This document shows positions 11,643-23,792 of a stretch of 64,000 nucleotides of DNA, piece after piece (position 1 is the stretch's first letter; the number at the start of each line of letters is the position of its first letter). The stretch comes from Lathyrus oleraceus (Eukaryota > Streptophyta > Magnoliopsida > Fabales > Fabaceae). The stretch spans positions 418,477,819 to 418,541,818 of the forward strand of contig NC_066584.1 of NCBI RefSeq assembly GCF_024323335.1, read 5' to 3'. Under the pieces are notes generated by a model. It saw only the letters and a program-made list of their open reading frames with translations. It was not told the DNA's origin and did no database searches. The position numbers and the translations under genes were made by a program.

Positions 11643-13303
11643 GCCAAGCTTCAGTCAACAAGAAAAAAAAAAGAAAACGGAGAAAGGAGAACCCTAGCAA
11701 GCAAACCCTAGCATTCACGGAAGCAAACCCTGAAGGAACTCGGCGGCACCAAGGTCTACCTCAGCCCAGTTCAATCCGATTTGTCGATTCGAAGTCGCAA
11801 CTCAGTTGCAAACAGGTTTACCTTGCTATTACTACCTTATGTTCTTAATTTGCATATGGCATTATGATTAAATTTATGAAAATATCTTAAGTTTGGCATG
11901 TGAACTTTAGTATTTACCTGAATACCTTAAATGATTAACCATATAATTGCAATAATGAAAGCCATAAGGCATAAGATTGGTTGAAATTGTACTGATATCA
12001 AAACCAGAATCCGCAGCCGCTCGCTGGCACATCGCTAAGTGAGCATGCAGCGAGTATTCGCTAAGCCTTCGCTAGGCGAGGCAGGAGCGAACGCGACAGT
12101 AGCTGACTTTTCTGTTCTGATTTTTCGCTCATGTTTATCATGGCCATGCATCATTTATCCGACCTTATTTACTGTCGTGATCTTTTTCCTTATGGTGTAA
12201 TCCTCGATTACACCCTGATTTTGTGTTCTGACATGTTTTGTTGAGTATTGTAAAGGTCCACATATCCCAGGAAAGGATTGCTTGTTAGGTATCCCACTTT
12301 ATTTGTGTGGTACCCTTATGGAGATTCACCCTGAATTACTCAATTGATTTTAATGTATTAATTTTATGGCGAAGATCCACTCCAATGGCTTAATTGATTT
12401 TAATGTATTGATTTCATCGACTTTAATGTGGACCTAATTACTTAATCGATTACGGCCATCTAATTAATTGTAAAACTTTGTCTTTAAATAAGTGATCTTG
12501 GACCTCTCTTTGTTACCCCACGATTACGGTATTATGGTCATGTCCCGCGAATATGGGGATACACTTAGCAAAGGCCCTTCGGTTAAATCATCATAGTCCC
12601 TCGAATGTTGCCTTTGTCCCTCGATGACCCTTCGGTATAGCCTACAATTAAATGATGATAGTCCCTTCGAATGCTAAGGTATCCTCACAACTGTTGCCTT
12701 CAATGACCAATCGATGACCCTACGATGACCCTTTTACATCCAAAGGATAAAACTACTTACTTCTCAATAGTAAGGACAGTTTTACCCTCATAAGGATAGG
12801 AAATGCCCGGAAAGACCTCGGATAGGTATAACCCTTAATTGCTCATTCATAACCTAAAATACTTTTCACACCTCACACATTTCCAAACATTTTTTTAGAA
12901 AATCACCACTTGGCATACATCCGCACTAGGACCATTGTCGAGTTATATTTTTCTAAACAACTTTCAAAACTAAACGAGATAACCACTTTGTATACATTCA
13001 TACAAGAATCATTACAAAGTTAAATTCTCCTTTTCAAAACATTTCCTACACATTTCTCAAACACTCTTTCAAACTAGAAAAACATAATGATTGAGCAATT
13101 AAGAGCCCATGGATAACCATGGATACAAAGGGTGCTAACACCTTCCCTTTGTATAATGTACCTCCCGAACCTAAGAATTTAAATTAAGGTCTTTCCTGTT
13201 CTTTTCCACCTTTCCTTATTGGATAAAAGAAAAGTCGGTGGCGACTCTTGCTAACCGCGACATTGCGATTAAAAACACATTAAAGTCAGTTCACCGTATG
13301 ACA

Positions 13304-15296
13304 CACTCTTACGGATGATTTTCAGCATTTCTTCCATTTCCTGCTTGGCAACATCTTCGGTAGTAACTTCGACTGGTGTCTTTGACTGAGAAGGATTGAT
13401 TACTGGTCCCTTTCCTCGAGTTTCAGGGGCGGGAGGTGAGATTTCTGGAGAGAAGATCCTTCCACTTCGAGTAATTTTACTAGTCCCAACAATGTCAACG
13501 TCATTAGGATTAGCAGAATTATCATCTTGCTTTATGCCGTGGATGTAAACATCACCTCCATAATTCCACGGAATGGCTTTGCTTGAGGAATACGGTACTG
13601 GGCCAGGTGCAGTAATAATTAGGGGAGCTACCTTGGGCTCAGCAGTAATCTTCACAGGCACTCTAGTAGCGGTAATCTTCACTGGAACTTTGGACCTAGC
13701 AATCACAGATATTTCTTCAATAGGGTTTTCCACTTTAGGAATCTTTTCAAAGAGAATACCATTCCTCAACTTCAAGCAATCATTGGGTCGGAGTATACAG
13801 AGATCGCAATTTTCAGCACAACCTGGAAATAAACCAGCTTGCAATAAATTCTTCTTGATGATCAGGAGAGGAGATGCTAAGTCAGCTACATTAGTAATGT
13901 GAGAATTGTCATCCACAACATTAACAGTCTTGTCATGATTAGGCATAGGAGCAGTTATGACATTAGGAGTCTCCGGAGGATCAAATTCAATTTCTCCAGC
14001 GTCGATCATATCCTGAATCTTATTCTTCAACAACCAACAATCGTTTGTATCATGCCCGGGGCTATCGGAGTGATATGCACACCTGGCATTGGGATTATAA
14101 TGAGGAGAAGTAGTGTTGGGATTTGCAGGAGGATCTCTGAGGGTAATTAAATTTGCTTTTAGAATACCCTGTAGTGCTTGTGCTAAAGTCATATTGATCT
14201 TGGTAAACTGCCTTCTTGGCCTGTCTTGTCTGTGTTGGAAGTTTTGAGATGGCGGTGCTGCAATCGTAACTGCTCCAACAGTATGGTCACGATTTTTCTT
14301 GTTATGACCCCTTTAACCGTACATAGCATTTGATTCATTCTTCCCCTGCTAGGACTTTTTGGTGCTTGCAGAGGTAGTCGCCTGTATCTTTCCACTTCGA
14401 ATGCCGCTTTCAACATGTTCACCCGTCAATATAAGTTCAGTGAAACCCGATGAGGAACTTCCCAATAGATGGCTGTAAAATGGGTCAGTCAGTGTACCCA
14501 TGAACATGTCCACTAATTCTCGATCAGTCATAGGGGGTTTGACTCTGCCAGCCAAGTCTCTCCATTTTTGAGCATATTCTTTGAAGCTTTCTTTAGAGCC
14601 CATAGTCATATTCTGCAGCTGTAGCCGAGTAGGCGCTAATTCAGAATTATACTGGTAGTGCTTGTAGAAAGTTGTCGCTAAATCAGTCCAGGTGCGGATG
14701 TTAGAGCTCTCGAGCTGATAATACCATTCTAACTGTGTGCCAGACAGACTCTCTTGGAAGAAATGGATCCATAACTTCCTATCAATGGTATACGGCTGGA
14801 TCTTTCTCACATAAGCTCTCAGATGCATCTGAGGACAAGATGCACCATCATACTTAGTGAAAGTGGGGACTTTGAATTTGCGAGGAATGACCACATCAGA
14901 GACCAGACCTAAGCTTTCGAAATCCAGACGGGGCGCCTTCTGACCCTCCATAGCTAGCATACGTTCTTCCAGCAACTTATACTTATCATCCTTCGGAGAG
15001 TACTGTTCATTTTCATAATTTTCATAGTCGTCCTCAGGGTTGAAGGGATCAGCATTCTCATCTTCTGAATCATTTTCTGTCTCATCTTCTTTATCCTTCG
15101 GAATTCCAATCTTGACTCCTGGAGCCTGTCCTTTAAGCCTTCTTCCCGGGTTAATGTAACTCATAGATTTCTTGTCTTTCTTCTTCTCGAGCAATAGAGT
15201 CTTCAGTTCCTCCTGCCCCTTGGATAAGTTCAAGATCATCTCTTGGAATTGAGCATTCTGAGCCTGGAGATCCTTGACAGTTTGTTTGAGGGCCAT
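13304..15296 (-). pseudogene. Ogre gag-protease frame with stops, cut by element A
   Basis: Starts at ATG 15296 (MALKQTVKDL) and runs in one frame to the A junction. The gag core (about residues 125-305) is well kept. Two in-frame stops follow close together (TAG near 14347, TAA near 14314), just after GKIQATTSASTKKS. Beyond them the same frame gives a Cys/His knuckle (CAYHSDSPGHDTNDC) and a Pro-rich linker (VITAPGPVPYSSS), ending at KIIRKSV where A begins. The protease proper would come next and lies outside the window. Without read-through only the gag core would be made. Confidence 0.85.
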
Positions 15297-15489
15297 TTTT
15301 CTGTTTGAGAGGAAGACCGTGAGAACATTGATCCTTTAGAGTACCTGTTATGCAATGTTATGTTATGCTATGCAATGTATGAAATATTTTCAAGGACTTT
15401 TGGAATTTAACTTTGCGTAAACCACCAAAAAGGGGAACTTTTATTAATAATTTCTTTAATCAATGTTCATTACAAGAAAAAATGAAAGC

Positions 15490-16818
15490 TCAAGTCTCCC
15501 AGGGACGGCTTCTTTTTGGGCAGAGATATGCATTGAGACTTCGTTCCTCATTAAGCTGGCTGGTGAGCCCTAATACTTTCTTTCTTTCAGCATAGAACTG
15601 AGCTTCAAAAGTATCCCTTTCCTCTCTCAACTGGATCCAAGATTTCTTCAATTCTTCAACATTGGTAGGCATATCTGGATAAGGAATGATCTGAGGGGTA
15701 CCTCCTTCAACTTTTGGTTTAACAATCAGAGGTCCGATTGCAAGATATGGCATGATAAGCTCACGAGCTCTGGCGCGTACCCATCTGAGATAAGATTCCA
15801 TAGGAATAGAGTTTTTCTGTCCTAAAGTACTTCTTTTCACCATGCCCCAAGCTCGTACAAACCTTTGACGGAGACCTTGAGAATCGTTGTCATAGTCAAA
15901 CACAGTGCCTTGGATAATTATTTCATGTGGACCATCTCTTCGAGCATAACCAAACTGACGTAGGGCTAAAGCAGGATTATAAGTAATACCTCCTCTTATC
16001 CCCAGGAATGGTACGTTAGAGAATTCTCCATAACGGTCAATGATGATAACATTTTCTTTGGGTTGGGGACACCAATGGATGTCTGAATGGGAGAGCGACA
16101 TTATCCTTTGAGACCATTTCAAATTTCGCTCATTCTTCAAGACTGATTGAGGAAGGTGCGAAATAAACCACCTAGATAATAAAGGTACGCAGCACATGAG
16201 AGTCCCTTGCCTTTTCATAGTACGAGTGTGAAGGGAATGCAAAATGTCTCCAAGCAAGGTGGGCACAGGGTTATGAGTGAGAAATATCTTAACAACATTC
16301 ATGTCTATGAATTGATCCGGATTAGGAAATAGCACCAAACCATAGATTAGTAATGCTAGAACATCTTCGAAAGCGTGGACACTCATAGCTTTTAGGAATT
16401 CTCGGGCCTTATTTATCAGAAATTTGGCAAGTAAACCCTTAACTTCACTTCTTGTTACCCAATTAGTTTCAATGTCGGACTTTGTCATGTGTAAAGTCGC
16501 CGCAACCTCTTCAGACCTCGGAATCTTTTCTAAACCACTGAAAGGTGTTTGATCAAGGATAGGTATCCCAAGCAACCTGGAAAATTCTTCTAATGTGGGT
16601 ACCAACTGATAATCTGGGAAGGTGAAGCAATGATGTTTAGGATCGAAGAACTGGAATAGAACTCTCATCATATCTTCCTTGAAACCGGTGGTAACTAAAT
16701 TGAGGAGATAACCATGTTTCTTGATGAACTGAGCATGATCGGGAAGTTCTGACACTAAATCCTTGAGTTGAGGAGAGGTCACTACAAAATTGATCTGGAT
16801 GGTCTTCCTGGAAGCCAT
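15490..16818 (-). CDS. Ogre ORF1 protein
   Basis: An intact 442-residue frame from ATG 16818 (MASRKTIQINFVV). Ogre elements are known to carry an extra ORF of unknown function between the primer site and gag, and the position fits exactly. Visible traits are an LGIPILDQTPFSG segment near residue 85, an FVRAWGMVKRSTLG stretch near residue 310, and a charged helical C-terminus (LREERDTFEAQFYAERKK). This layout recalls plant mobile-domain or aminotransferase-like proteins found in other transposons. No enzyme motif is evident. Element A has lost this ORF, so it is dispensable in cis. Confidence 0.83.
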   Translation of the reverse strand: MASRKTIQINFVVTSPQLKDLVSELPDHAQFIKKHGYLLNLVTTGFKEDMMRVLFQFFDPKHHCFTFPDYQLVPTLEEFSRLLGIPILDQTPFSGLEKIPRSEEVAATLHMTKSDIETNWVTRSEVKGLLAKFLINKAREFLKAMSVHAFEDVLALLIYGLVLFPNPDQFIDMNVVKIFLTHNPVPTLLGDILHSLHTRTMKRQGTLMCCVPLLSRWFISHLPQSVLKNERNLKWSQRIMSLSHSDIHWCPQPKENVIIIDRYGEFSNVPFLGIRGGITYNPALALRQFGYARRDGPHEIIIQGTVFDYDNDSQGLRQRFVRAWGMVKRSTLGQKNSIPMESYLRWVRARARELIMPYLAIGPLIVKPKVEGGTPQIIPYPDMPTNVEELKKSWIQLREERDTFEAQFYAERKKVLGLTSQLNEERSLNAYLCPKRSRPWET

Positions 16819-17530
16819 AGCCCTACAAAACAGAGCAAAGTTAAATCCCTAAGTCCTCGAAATGGTTAGTACAATGCCATGATGTCATGATATTATGATG
16901 TTATGATGTCAAGTAAGTAACAAGCACAAACAAGTCACACCACAATCATTCCTAGGTTTTAAGGCTTGCATGAGTTCCATAGGTAAGTACCCTCCCCACT
17001 GAAGTTTGGTTGGTTCAACCTGCCCTAGAATAGTAACCGGGTTCTAGAAGGATCTCAAATCATTGACCTTTCCTTAAGTCCACTTCAGTGCAACACCAAG
17101 CGGTTGACCAAAATTTCCCTAAAGTCCAATCTCAAAGAGTGTAGTATCGAGTATCAACCAACCCCAGTCGGAACCGAAGTCAGTTATCTCACTACTTTCT
17201 AATGGCTAGGATGAGTCAATTAGGGTTCTAAAGGTATGGTTAATGCTTTGATGACACCACGCAGACGCCAAATTTTTCCTCAAGTAAACATGAGGAACAT
17301 CAGGACATCCAAAGTGTCACATTAACCGTAGCCATCATTTTAACCATTCCAGTATACGCCGGACAATCGCGATAATCTCTTGCTATTTACCTAAGGTACA
17401 CTAGATCCGGGTGTAGGATCTTTCACTCAAGCATAAAATACCCAAACAATCCCTTAAAAGTAAATCAAACAAAGAAACAATTTGAAAACATAAGTGATCT
17501 TATCTTTAAGGTAACCTCTCTTTTTAAGAT

Positions 17531-17548
17531 TCCCCAGCAGAGTCGCCA
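17531..17548 (-). other. Primer binding site of B (tRNA-Arg type)
   Basis: Minus-strand TGGCGACTCTGCTGGGGA, identical to that of A, four bases inside the LTR end at 17553. The leader between it and ORF1 (16819-17530) is non-coding and matches A's leader. Confidence 0.87.
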
Positions 17549-17709
17549 GTTCTGTGATACGGTGAACTGACTTTGTGTTTTTGCTTTGAAAAGCAATGTT
17601 GCGGATAGCAAGAGTCGCCACCGACTTTTCTTTTATCCAATAAGGAAAGGCGGAAAAGAACAGGAAAGACCTTGATTAGATTTTGAGTTCGGGAGGTACA
17701 TTATACAAA

Positions 17710-20700
17710 GGGAAGGTGTTAGCACCCTTTGTATCCATGGTTATCCATGGGCTCTTAATTGCTTAACTTACTTATGTTTTCCTTGTTTGAGAAAGTGTTT
17801 GAGAAATGTGGTGTGTTTAGAAAATATTTTGAAAGGAGAGTTTAACTTTGTAATGATTCTTGTACGAATGTATACAAAGTGTTTATCTCGTTTGATTTTG
17901 AAAGATGTTTAGAAAAATATAACTCGGCGATGATTCTGGTGCGAATGTATACCAAGTGGTGATTTTCTAAAAGATGTTTTGAAAAGTGTGAGGTGTGAAA
18001 AGTATTTTAAGTTGTGAGCAAGCATTTAAGAGTTATCCCTAACCAAGGTCTTTATAGATATTTCCTATCCTTAGGAGGGTAAAACTGTCCTTACTATTGA
18101 GAAGTAAGTAGTCTTATCCTTTGGATGTAAAGGGTCATCGTGGGGTCGTCGATTGGTCATTGAAGGCAACATTTGTAAGGATACCTTAGCATTCAAAGAG
18201 ACGATCATCATTTAATCGTAGGCTACAACGAAGGGTCATCGAGGGACAAAGTCATATATTCGAAGGCAACGTTCGAGGGACAAGGTCATATATTTGAAGG
18301 CAACATTCGAGGGACTATGATTTATCTTGTAGGGACATTGACCTTTTGATCGAAGGGACTATGACTTATCTGTTTAGGGATGATGATGATTTAATCGAAA
18401 GGGTCTTTGCTAAGGGTATCCCCACATTCACGGACATGACCATAATATCGTAAGGCAACAAAGAGAGGGTTACCCTAGAGGTGCAAGTGTGGAAATAATT
18501 GGATTCGAATATATTATCTTGAATTAATTTATCTAAGTTCGATTATTTATCTTTCCATGCAATCCTATTAGCATACATGTAGACAGTTATATTCACAGTA
18601 TGGAAAAATTAAAGTGCGAAAAATAAGACTACGCTATTACATGGCTTCGGGATGGGGGGTACATAATTTAAAAAGGGATATAAAATATCTAAATCTTAAT
18701 TAACGAGTACAAAATTAAATTTAAAAAGGGATATAAAATATCTAAATCTTAATTAACGAGTACAAAATTAAAAGGGCATACAAAATAATAAAACCTAATT
18801 AAATTAAAAAGAAAGAAATAAAAAAAATCCTAATTAAATCTATTACATAGAAAGTTCATGACAAATGAAATAAATAAACTAAATTTAAGAATGAATTAAG
18901 AATATTTTTAGTCTATAATAATAGAAACTTTTTTTTTATGAATTTATGGAAAAACTTAGACTAAATTGATAGAAATTTTAAAAGAAAAAAGGAAAAAAAA
19001 ATATAATTAGATTTTTATTATCCAAAATAGCTCATTTTAATTAATTAAGTGATATATGAAAATTTAATTAATAAACTAGATTAAATTATATCCTAGTTTA
19101 AATAACTAATATAATATATTAATTAGAAAATTAATTAATGGGTTTAGGGAAGGTGTTAGCACCCTTTGTATCCATGGTTATCCATGGGCTCTTAATTGCT
19201 TAACTCACTTATGTTTTCCTTGTTTGAGAAAGTGTTTGAGAAATGTGGTGTGTTTAGAAAATATTTTGAAAGGAGAGTTTAACTTTGTAATGATTCTTGT
19301 ACGAATGTATACAAAGTGTTTATCTCGTTTGATTTTGAAAGATGTTTAGAAAAATATAACTCGGCGATGATTCTGGTGCGAATGTATACCAAGTGGTGAT
19401 TTTCTAAAAGATGTTTTGAAAAGTGTGAGGTGTGAAAAGTATTTTAAGTTGTGAGCAAGCATTTAAGAGTTATCCCTAACCAAGGTCTTTATAGATATTT
19501 CCTATCCTTAGGAGGGTAAAACTGTCCTTACTATTGAGAAGTAAGTAGTCTTATCCTTTGGATGTAAAGGGTCATCGTGGGGTCGTCGATTGGTCATTGA
19601 AGGCAACATTTGTAAGGATACCTTAGCATTCAAATAGACGATCATCATTTAATCGTAGGCTACAACGAAGGGTCATCGAGGGACAAAGTCATATATTCGA
19701 AGGCAACGTTCGAGGGACAAGGTCATATATTTGAAGGCAACATTCGAGGGACTATGATTTATCTTGTAGGGACATTGACCTTTTGATCGAAGGGACTATG
19801 ACTTATCTGTTTAGGGATGATGATGATTTAATCGAAAGGGTCTTTGCTAAGGGTATCCCCACATTCACGGACATGACCATAATATCGTAAGGCAACAAAG
19901 AGAGGGTTACCCTAGAGGTGCAAGTGTGGAAATAATTGGATTCGAATATATTATCTTGAATTAATTTATCTAAGTTCGATTATTTATCTTTCCATGCAAT
20001 CCTATTAGCATACATGTAGACAGTTATATTCACAGTATGGAAAAATTAAAGTGCGAAAAATAAGACTACGCTATTACATGGCTTCGGGATGGGGGGTACA
20101 TAATTTAAAAAGGGATATAAAATATCTAAATCTTAATTAACGAGTACAAAATTAAATTTAAAAAGGGATATAAAATATCTAAATCTTAATTAACGAGTAC
20201 AAAATTAAAAGGGCATACAAAATAATAAAACCTAATTAAATTAAAAAGAAAGAAATAAAAAAAATCCTAATTAAATCTATTACATAGAAAGTTCATGACA
20301 AATGAAATAAATAAACTAAATTTAAGAATGAATTAAGAATATTTTTAGTCTATAATAATAGAAACTTTTTTTTATGAATTTATGGAAAAACTTAGACTAA
20401 ATTGATAGAAATTTTAAAAGAAAAAAGGAAAAAAAAATATAATTAGATTTTTATTATCCAAAATAGCTCATTTTAATTAATTAAGTGATATATGAAAATT
20501 TAATTAATAAACTAGATTAAATTATATCCTAGTTTAAATAACTAATATAATATATTAATTAGAAAATTAATTAATGGGTTTAGGGAAGGTGTTAGCACCC
20601 TTTGTATCCATGGTTATCCATGGGCTCTTAATTGCTTAACTCACTTATGTTTTCCTTGTTTGAGAAAGTGTTTGAGAAATGTGGTGTGTTTAGAAAATAT

Positions 20701-22018
20701 TTTGAAAGGAGAGTTTAACTTTGTAATGATTCTTGTACGAATGTATACAAAGTGTTTATCTCGTTTGATTTTGAAAGATGTTTAGAAAAATATAACTCGG
20801 CGATGATTCTGGTGCGAATGTATACCAAGTGGTGATTTTCTAAAAGATGTTTTGAAAAGTGTGAGGTGTGAAAAGTATTTTAAGTTGTGAGCAAGCATTT
20901 AAGAGTTATCCCTAACCAAGGTCTTTATAGATATTTCCTATCCTTAGGAGGGTAAAACTGTCCTTACTATTGAGAAGTAAGTAGTCTTATCCTTTGGATG
21001 TAAAGGGTCATCGTGGGGTCGTCGATTGGTCATTGAAGGCAACATTTGTAAGGATACCTTAGCATTCAAAGAGACGATCATCATTTAATCGTAGGCTACA
21101 ACGAAGGGTCATCGAGGGACAAAGTCATATATTCGAAGGCAACGTTCGAGGGACAAGGTCATATATTTGAAGGCAACATTCGAGGGACTATGATTTATCT
21201 TGTAGGGACATTGACCTTTTGATCGAAGGGACTATGACTTATCTGTTTAGGGATGATGATGATTTAATCGAAAGGGTCTTTGCTAAGGGTATCCCCACAT
21301 TCACGGACATGACCATAATATCGTAAGGCAACAAAGAGAGGGTTACCCTAGAGGTGCAAGTGTGGAAATAATTGGATTCGAATATATTATCTTGAATTAA
21401 TTTATCTAAGTTCGATTATTTATCTTTCCATGCAATCCTATTAGCATACATGTAGACAGTTATATTCACAGTATGGAAAAATTAAAGTGCGAAAAATAAG
21501 ACTACGCTATTACATGGCTTCGGGATGGGGGTACATAATTTAAAAAGGGATATAAAATATCTAAATCTTAATTAACGAGTACAAAATTAAATTTAAAAAG
21601 GGATATAAAATATCTAAATCTTAATTAACGAGTACAAAATTAAAAGGGCATACAAAATAATAAAACCTAATTAAATTAAAAAGAAAGAAATAAAAAAAAT
21701 CCTAATTAAATCTATTACATAGAAAGTTCATGACAAATGAAATAAATAAACTAAATTTAAGAATGAATTAAGAATATTTTTAGTCTATAATAATAGAAAC
21801 TTTTTTTTTATGAATTTATGGAAAAACTTAGACTAAATTGATAGAAATTTTAAAAGAAAAAAGGAAAAAAAAAATATAATTAGATTTTTATTATCCAAAA
21901 TAGCCCATTTTAATTAATTAAGTGATATATGAAAATTTAATTAATAAACTAGATTAAATTATATCCTAGTTTAAATAACTAATATAATATATTAATTAGA
22001 AAATTAATTAATGGGTTT
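17710..22018. repeat. 1.44 kb tandem triplication inside the LTR of B
   Basis: Three head-to-tail copies: about 17710-19146, 19147-20582 and 20583-22018 (anchor agcacc at 17721, 19158 and 20594, steps 1437 and 1436). Each runs from gggaaggtgttagcaccc to attaattaatgggttt. By eye the copies differ only by a few substitutions and by homopolymer length. Each copy holds a smaller 52 bp direct duplication (first at about 18666-18770). The unit lies downstream of the TATA box on the minus strand, in R/U5, so it would be transcribed. Confidence 0.95.
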
Positions 22019-23001
22019 TATTTTAATAATAGAAAAATAGTGGTGAATTAATTATAGTGGAAAGGGAGTAAACAGAGTAAGAACACTACGAGCTCGAACC
22101 CAGGACCTCTACGTTGCAATGAGGGAGGAGCTACCAACAAGTCATATTGGTCCATTCGTTATTTGTTCGCCTTCATTAAAATATATATTAATTCTACATG
22201 AATTTTTCCATTTTGACACAACACCACCATGCATGTTACAACCTTCTCTCTTACGGCAAGCTACTTTATTTTTTCTCATGCTGTTTCTTTCATGTGAATA
22301 TAATGAACCTGTAACTTCATCTTATATCAAACCACACACATAAAATAAGATCATATATAATCATCATGCAATAATAAAAATAACCATGCATAAATCAAGA
22401 AGCTTATATTATTTTACTCATGTATTAGTTCTCTTTACTGCAAGTGATAATGATAAAATAAACCTTACACATACATGTTAAAGACAACCAAGGATTTATA
22501 TTATCACCATTATATCATCATCATCATTATTATGTAATAACAGCATGTGAAATAAACATAATCATGCTAAAAACAACACTCATATAATAATAATTAAATG
22601 GCAGATATAATTCTTTAATCATACAAACAAAATTTCTCCAACATGCTATGACATATCAAGAACAGATGCATACTTGAATAAAGCAATATCAACATCCACC
22701 AAACCATGAATACATCATCTCAATATATATATTAAACCAATATTATTCATGCATGAATTAAGGAGTATTGCAAGGTAATCATGCTGGATGCAAATTCCCT
22801 AATGAACACTTACTGGGGATTTGATTCTTCTAGCTTGCTCATTGTATGTGTGTTGTTCTTATTCAGGCTATGAGTGCTTTATGGTTGCTTCTCTTTTCCC
22901 TGCCCGTGAATCTTCTTGCTTCTGCATTGCCTTGTGTATCTTCTTCTGTTGTATCTCCCCTCTTTTTTTCCTCTTCCCCCTCTCGCTGCAGCCATATGAA
23001 G

Positions 23002-23009
23002 TATTTATA
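23002..23009 (-). promoter_or_regulatory. TATA box of LTR B
   Basis: Minus-strand TATAAATA (plus tatttata), preceded by AAACCCTAA-containing repeats and followed by an AT-to-C-rich leader. It lies about 790 bp from the LTR start. Confidence 0.6.
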
Positions 23010-23020
23010 ATGGTGTGGAT

Positions 23021-23200
23021 TAGGGTTTAACCTTGCTAAATATTTGGATCCCTTCCTATACTTTAGGGTTTAACCTTGCTAAATATTTGGATCTCTTCTT
23101 ATACTTTAGAAGAGTTAGGGTTTAACCTTGCTAAATATTTGGATCCCTTCCTATACTTTAGGAGAGTTAGGGTTTAACCTTGCTAAATATTTATTAAATA
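23021..23200 (-). repeat. Four short repeats next to the LTR B promoter
   Basis: TAGGGTTTAACCTTGC recurs at 23021, 23064, 23116 and 23168 with steps of 43-52 bp, each followed by taaatatttgg and usually atcccttcc. They sit directly upstream of the TATA box in B's own orientation, where promoter elements are expected. Confidence 0.8.
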
Positions 23201-23792
23201 CAAATATTATTATAAATAATGAATAATTTAAATAAAAATTAATTTAAATTTTAGTTACATAATTGAATTAAAATTTAAACCTATTTCTATTTTTACTTTC
23301 ATCATTTAAAAAAAAATCAAAATTATTCTTACTTATATCAACCAAAATTATTTTATAATTTATGGGCTTAAAAAATGTTACTCTTATAAATAAATTTTAT
23401 TAAGTTAAAAACGTGAATTACTAAATAAATACTATTTATAAATAATGAATAAATGGAACATGAGTTACTAAATTATAAAAAATAGTTATTATAATTTAAT
23501 GAGCTTTAACAAATAAAATTAATTTAAAATTTTAATTATACAATTAAAATTCAAATCTATTTTTATTTATCATTAAATTAAAACTATTTTATTTATATAT
23601 ATATAATTTATTTATATCATACAGATAACCAAAATTATTATTATTTTTTATATTTGTATCACATAATAAATAAATTAAAATTTATAATTTATATGAGAAT
23701 GTATGCTAATGAATGAATACAAATGTGAAATGAATGTCATGCATGAATCAATTTATCATAAAAATTAACAGACAAATTTTGGGGTATGACAG

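Larger units (their letters stand above)
4635..13303 (+). mobile_element. Ogre/Tat Ty3-gypsy element A, internally deleted
   Basis: Order on the plus strand: 5' LTR (only its last 771 bp is in view because C is inserted in it), primer site, leader, gag, remnant pol, tandem-repeat 3' region, polypurine tract, 3' LTR. The LTR termini are the inverted pair TGTCATAC...GTATGACA. Compared with sister element B, A lacks ORF1, the zinc-knuckle end of gag, the protease, most of reverse transcriptase and the first half of integrase. It is therefore a non-autonomous derivative. Its gag is about 90% identical to B's by eye over the first 300 residues. A lies in B's gag-protease frame; the 5 bases right of it are cactc. 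The left flank is outside the window, so its target duplication cannot be confirmed. Confidence 0.88.
11305..13303 (+). repeat. 3' LTR of A (1999 bp)
   Basis: Starts TGTCATACCCCAAAATTTGC and ends CCGTATGACA. Its last 770 bp matches 4635-5405. It contains two hairpin-forming blocks, a TATA box at 11635-11642 and an AACCCTAGC-rich start region. The right boundary is marked by an abrupt switch to B's gag frame on the minus strand. Confidence 0.9.
13304..23791 (-). mobile_element. Ogre/Tat Ty3-gypsy element B, 5' half
   Basis: On the minus strand, from right to left: 5' LTR (23791-17553), primer site, leader, ORF1, gag-protease frame. A is inserted in that frame, and the rest of B lies beyond A and C outside the window. 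It keeps ORF1, the extra upstream gene typical of Ogre. The gag frame carries two stops. The LTR is swollen to 6.2 kb by a tandem triplication. B interrupts D's env-like frame; the right flank begins ggacc, and the matching left flank is out of view. Confidence 0.87.
17553..23791 (-). repeat. 5' LTR of B, 6239 bp, with internal triplication
   Basis: On the minus strand it starts TGTCATACCCCAAAATTTG (23791) and ends GTATCACA (17553). Without the two extra copies of the 1.44 kb unit it would be about 3.37 kb. The part nearest the primer site resembles A's LTR end, while the U3 does not, so A and B differ in LTR type despite near-identical gag. It is very AT-rich between the repeats and in U3 (23200-23700). 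Confidence 0.87.

Noticed and set aside
17710..22018. The triplication as three separate solo LTRs
   Set aside because: The copies abut head to tail without target duplications or LTR termini between them, and one LTR start and end bound the whole.
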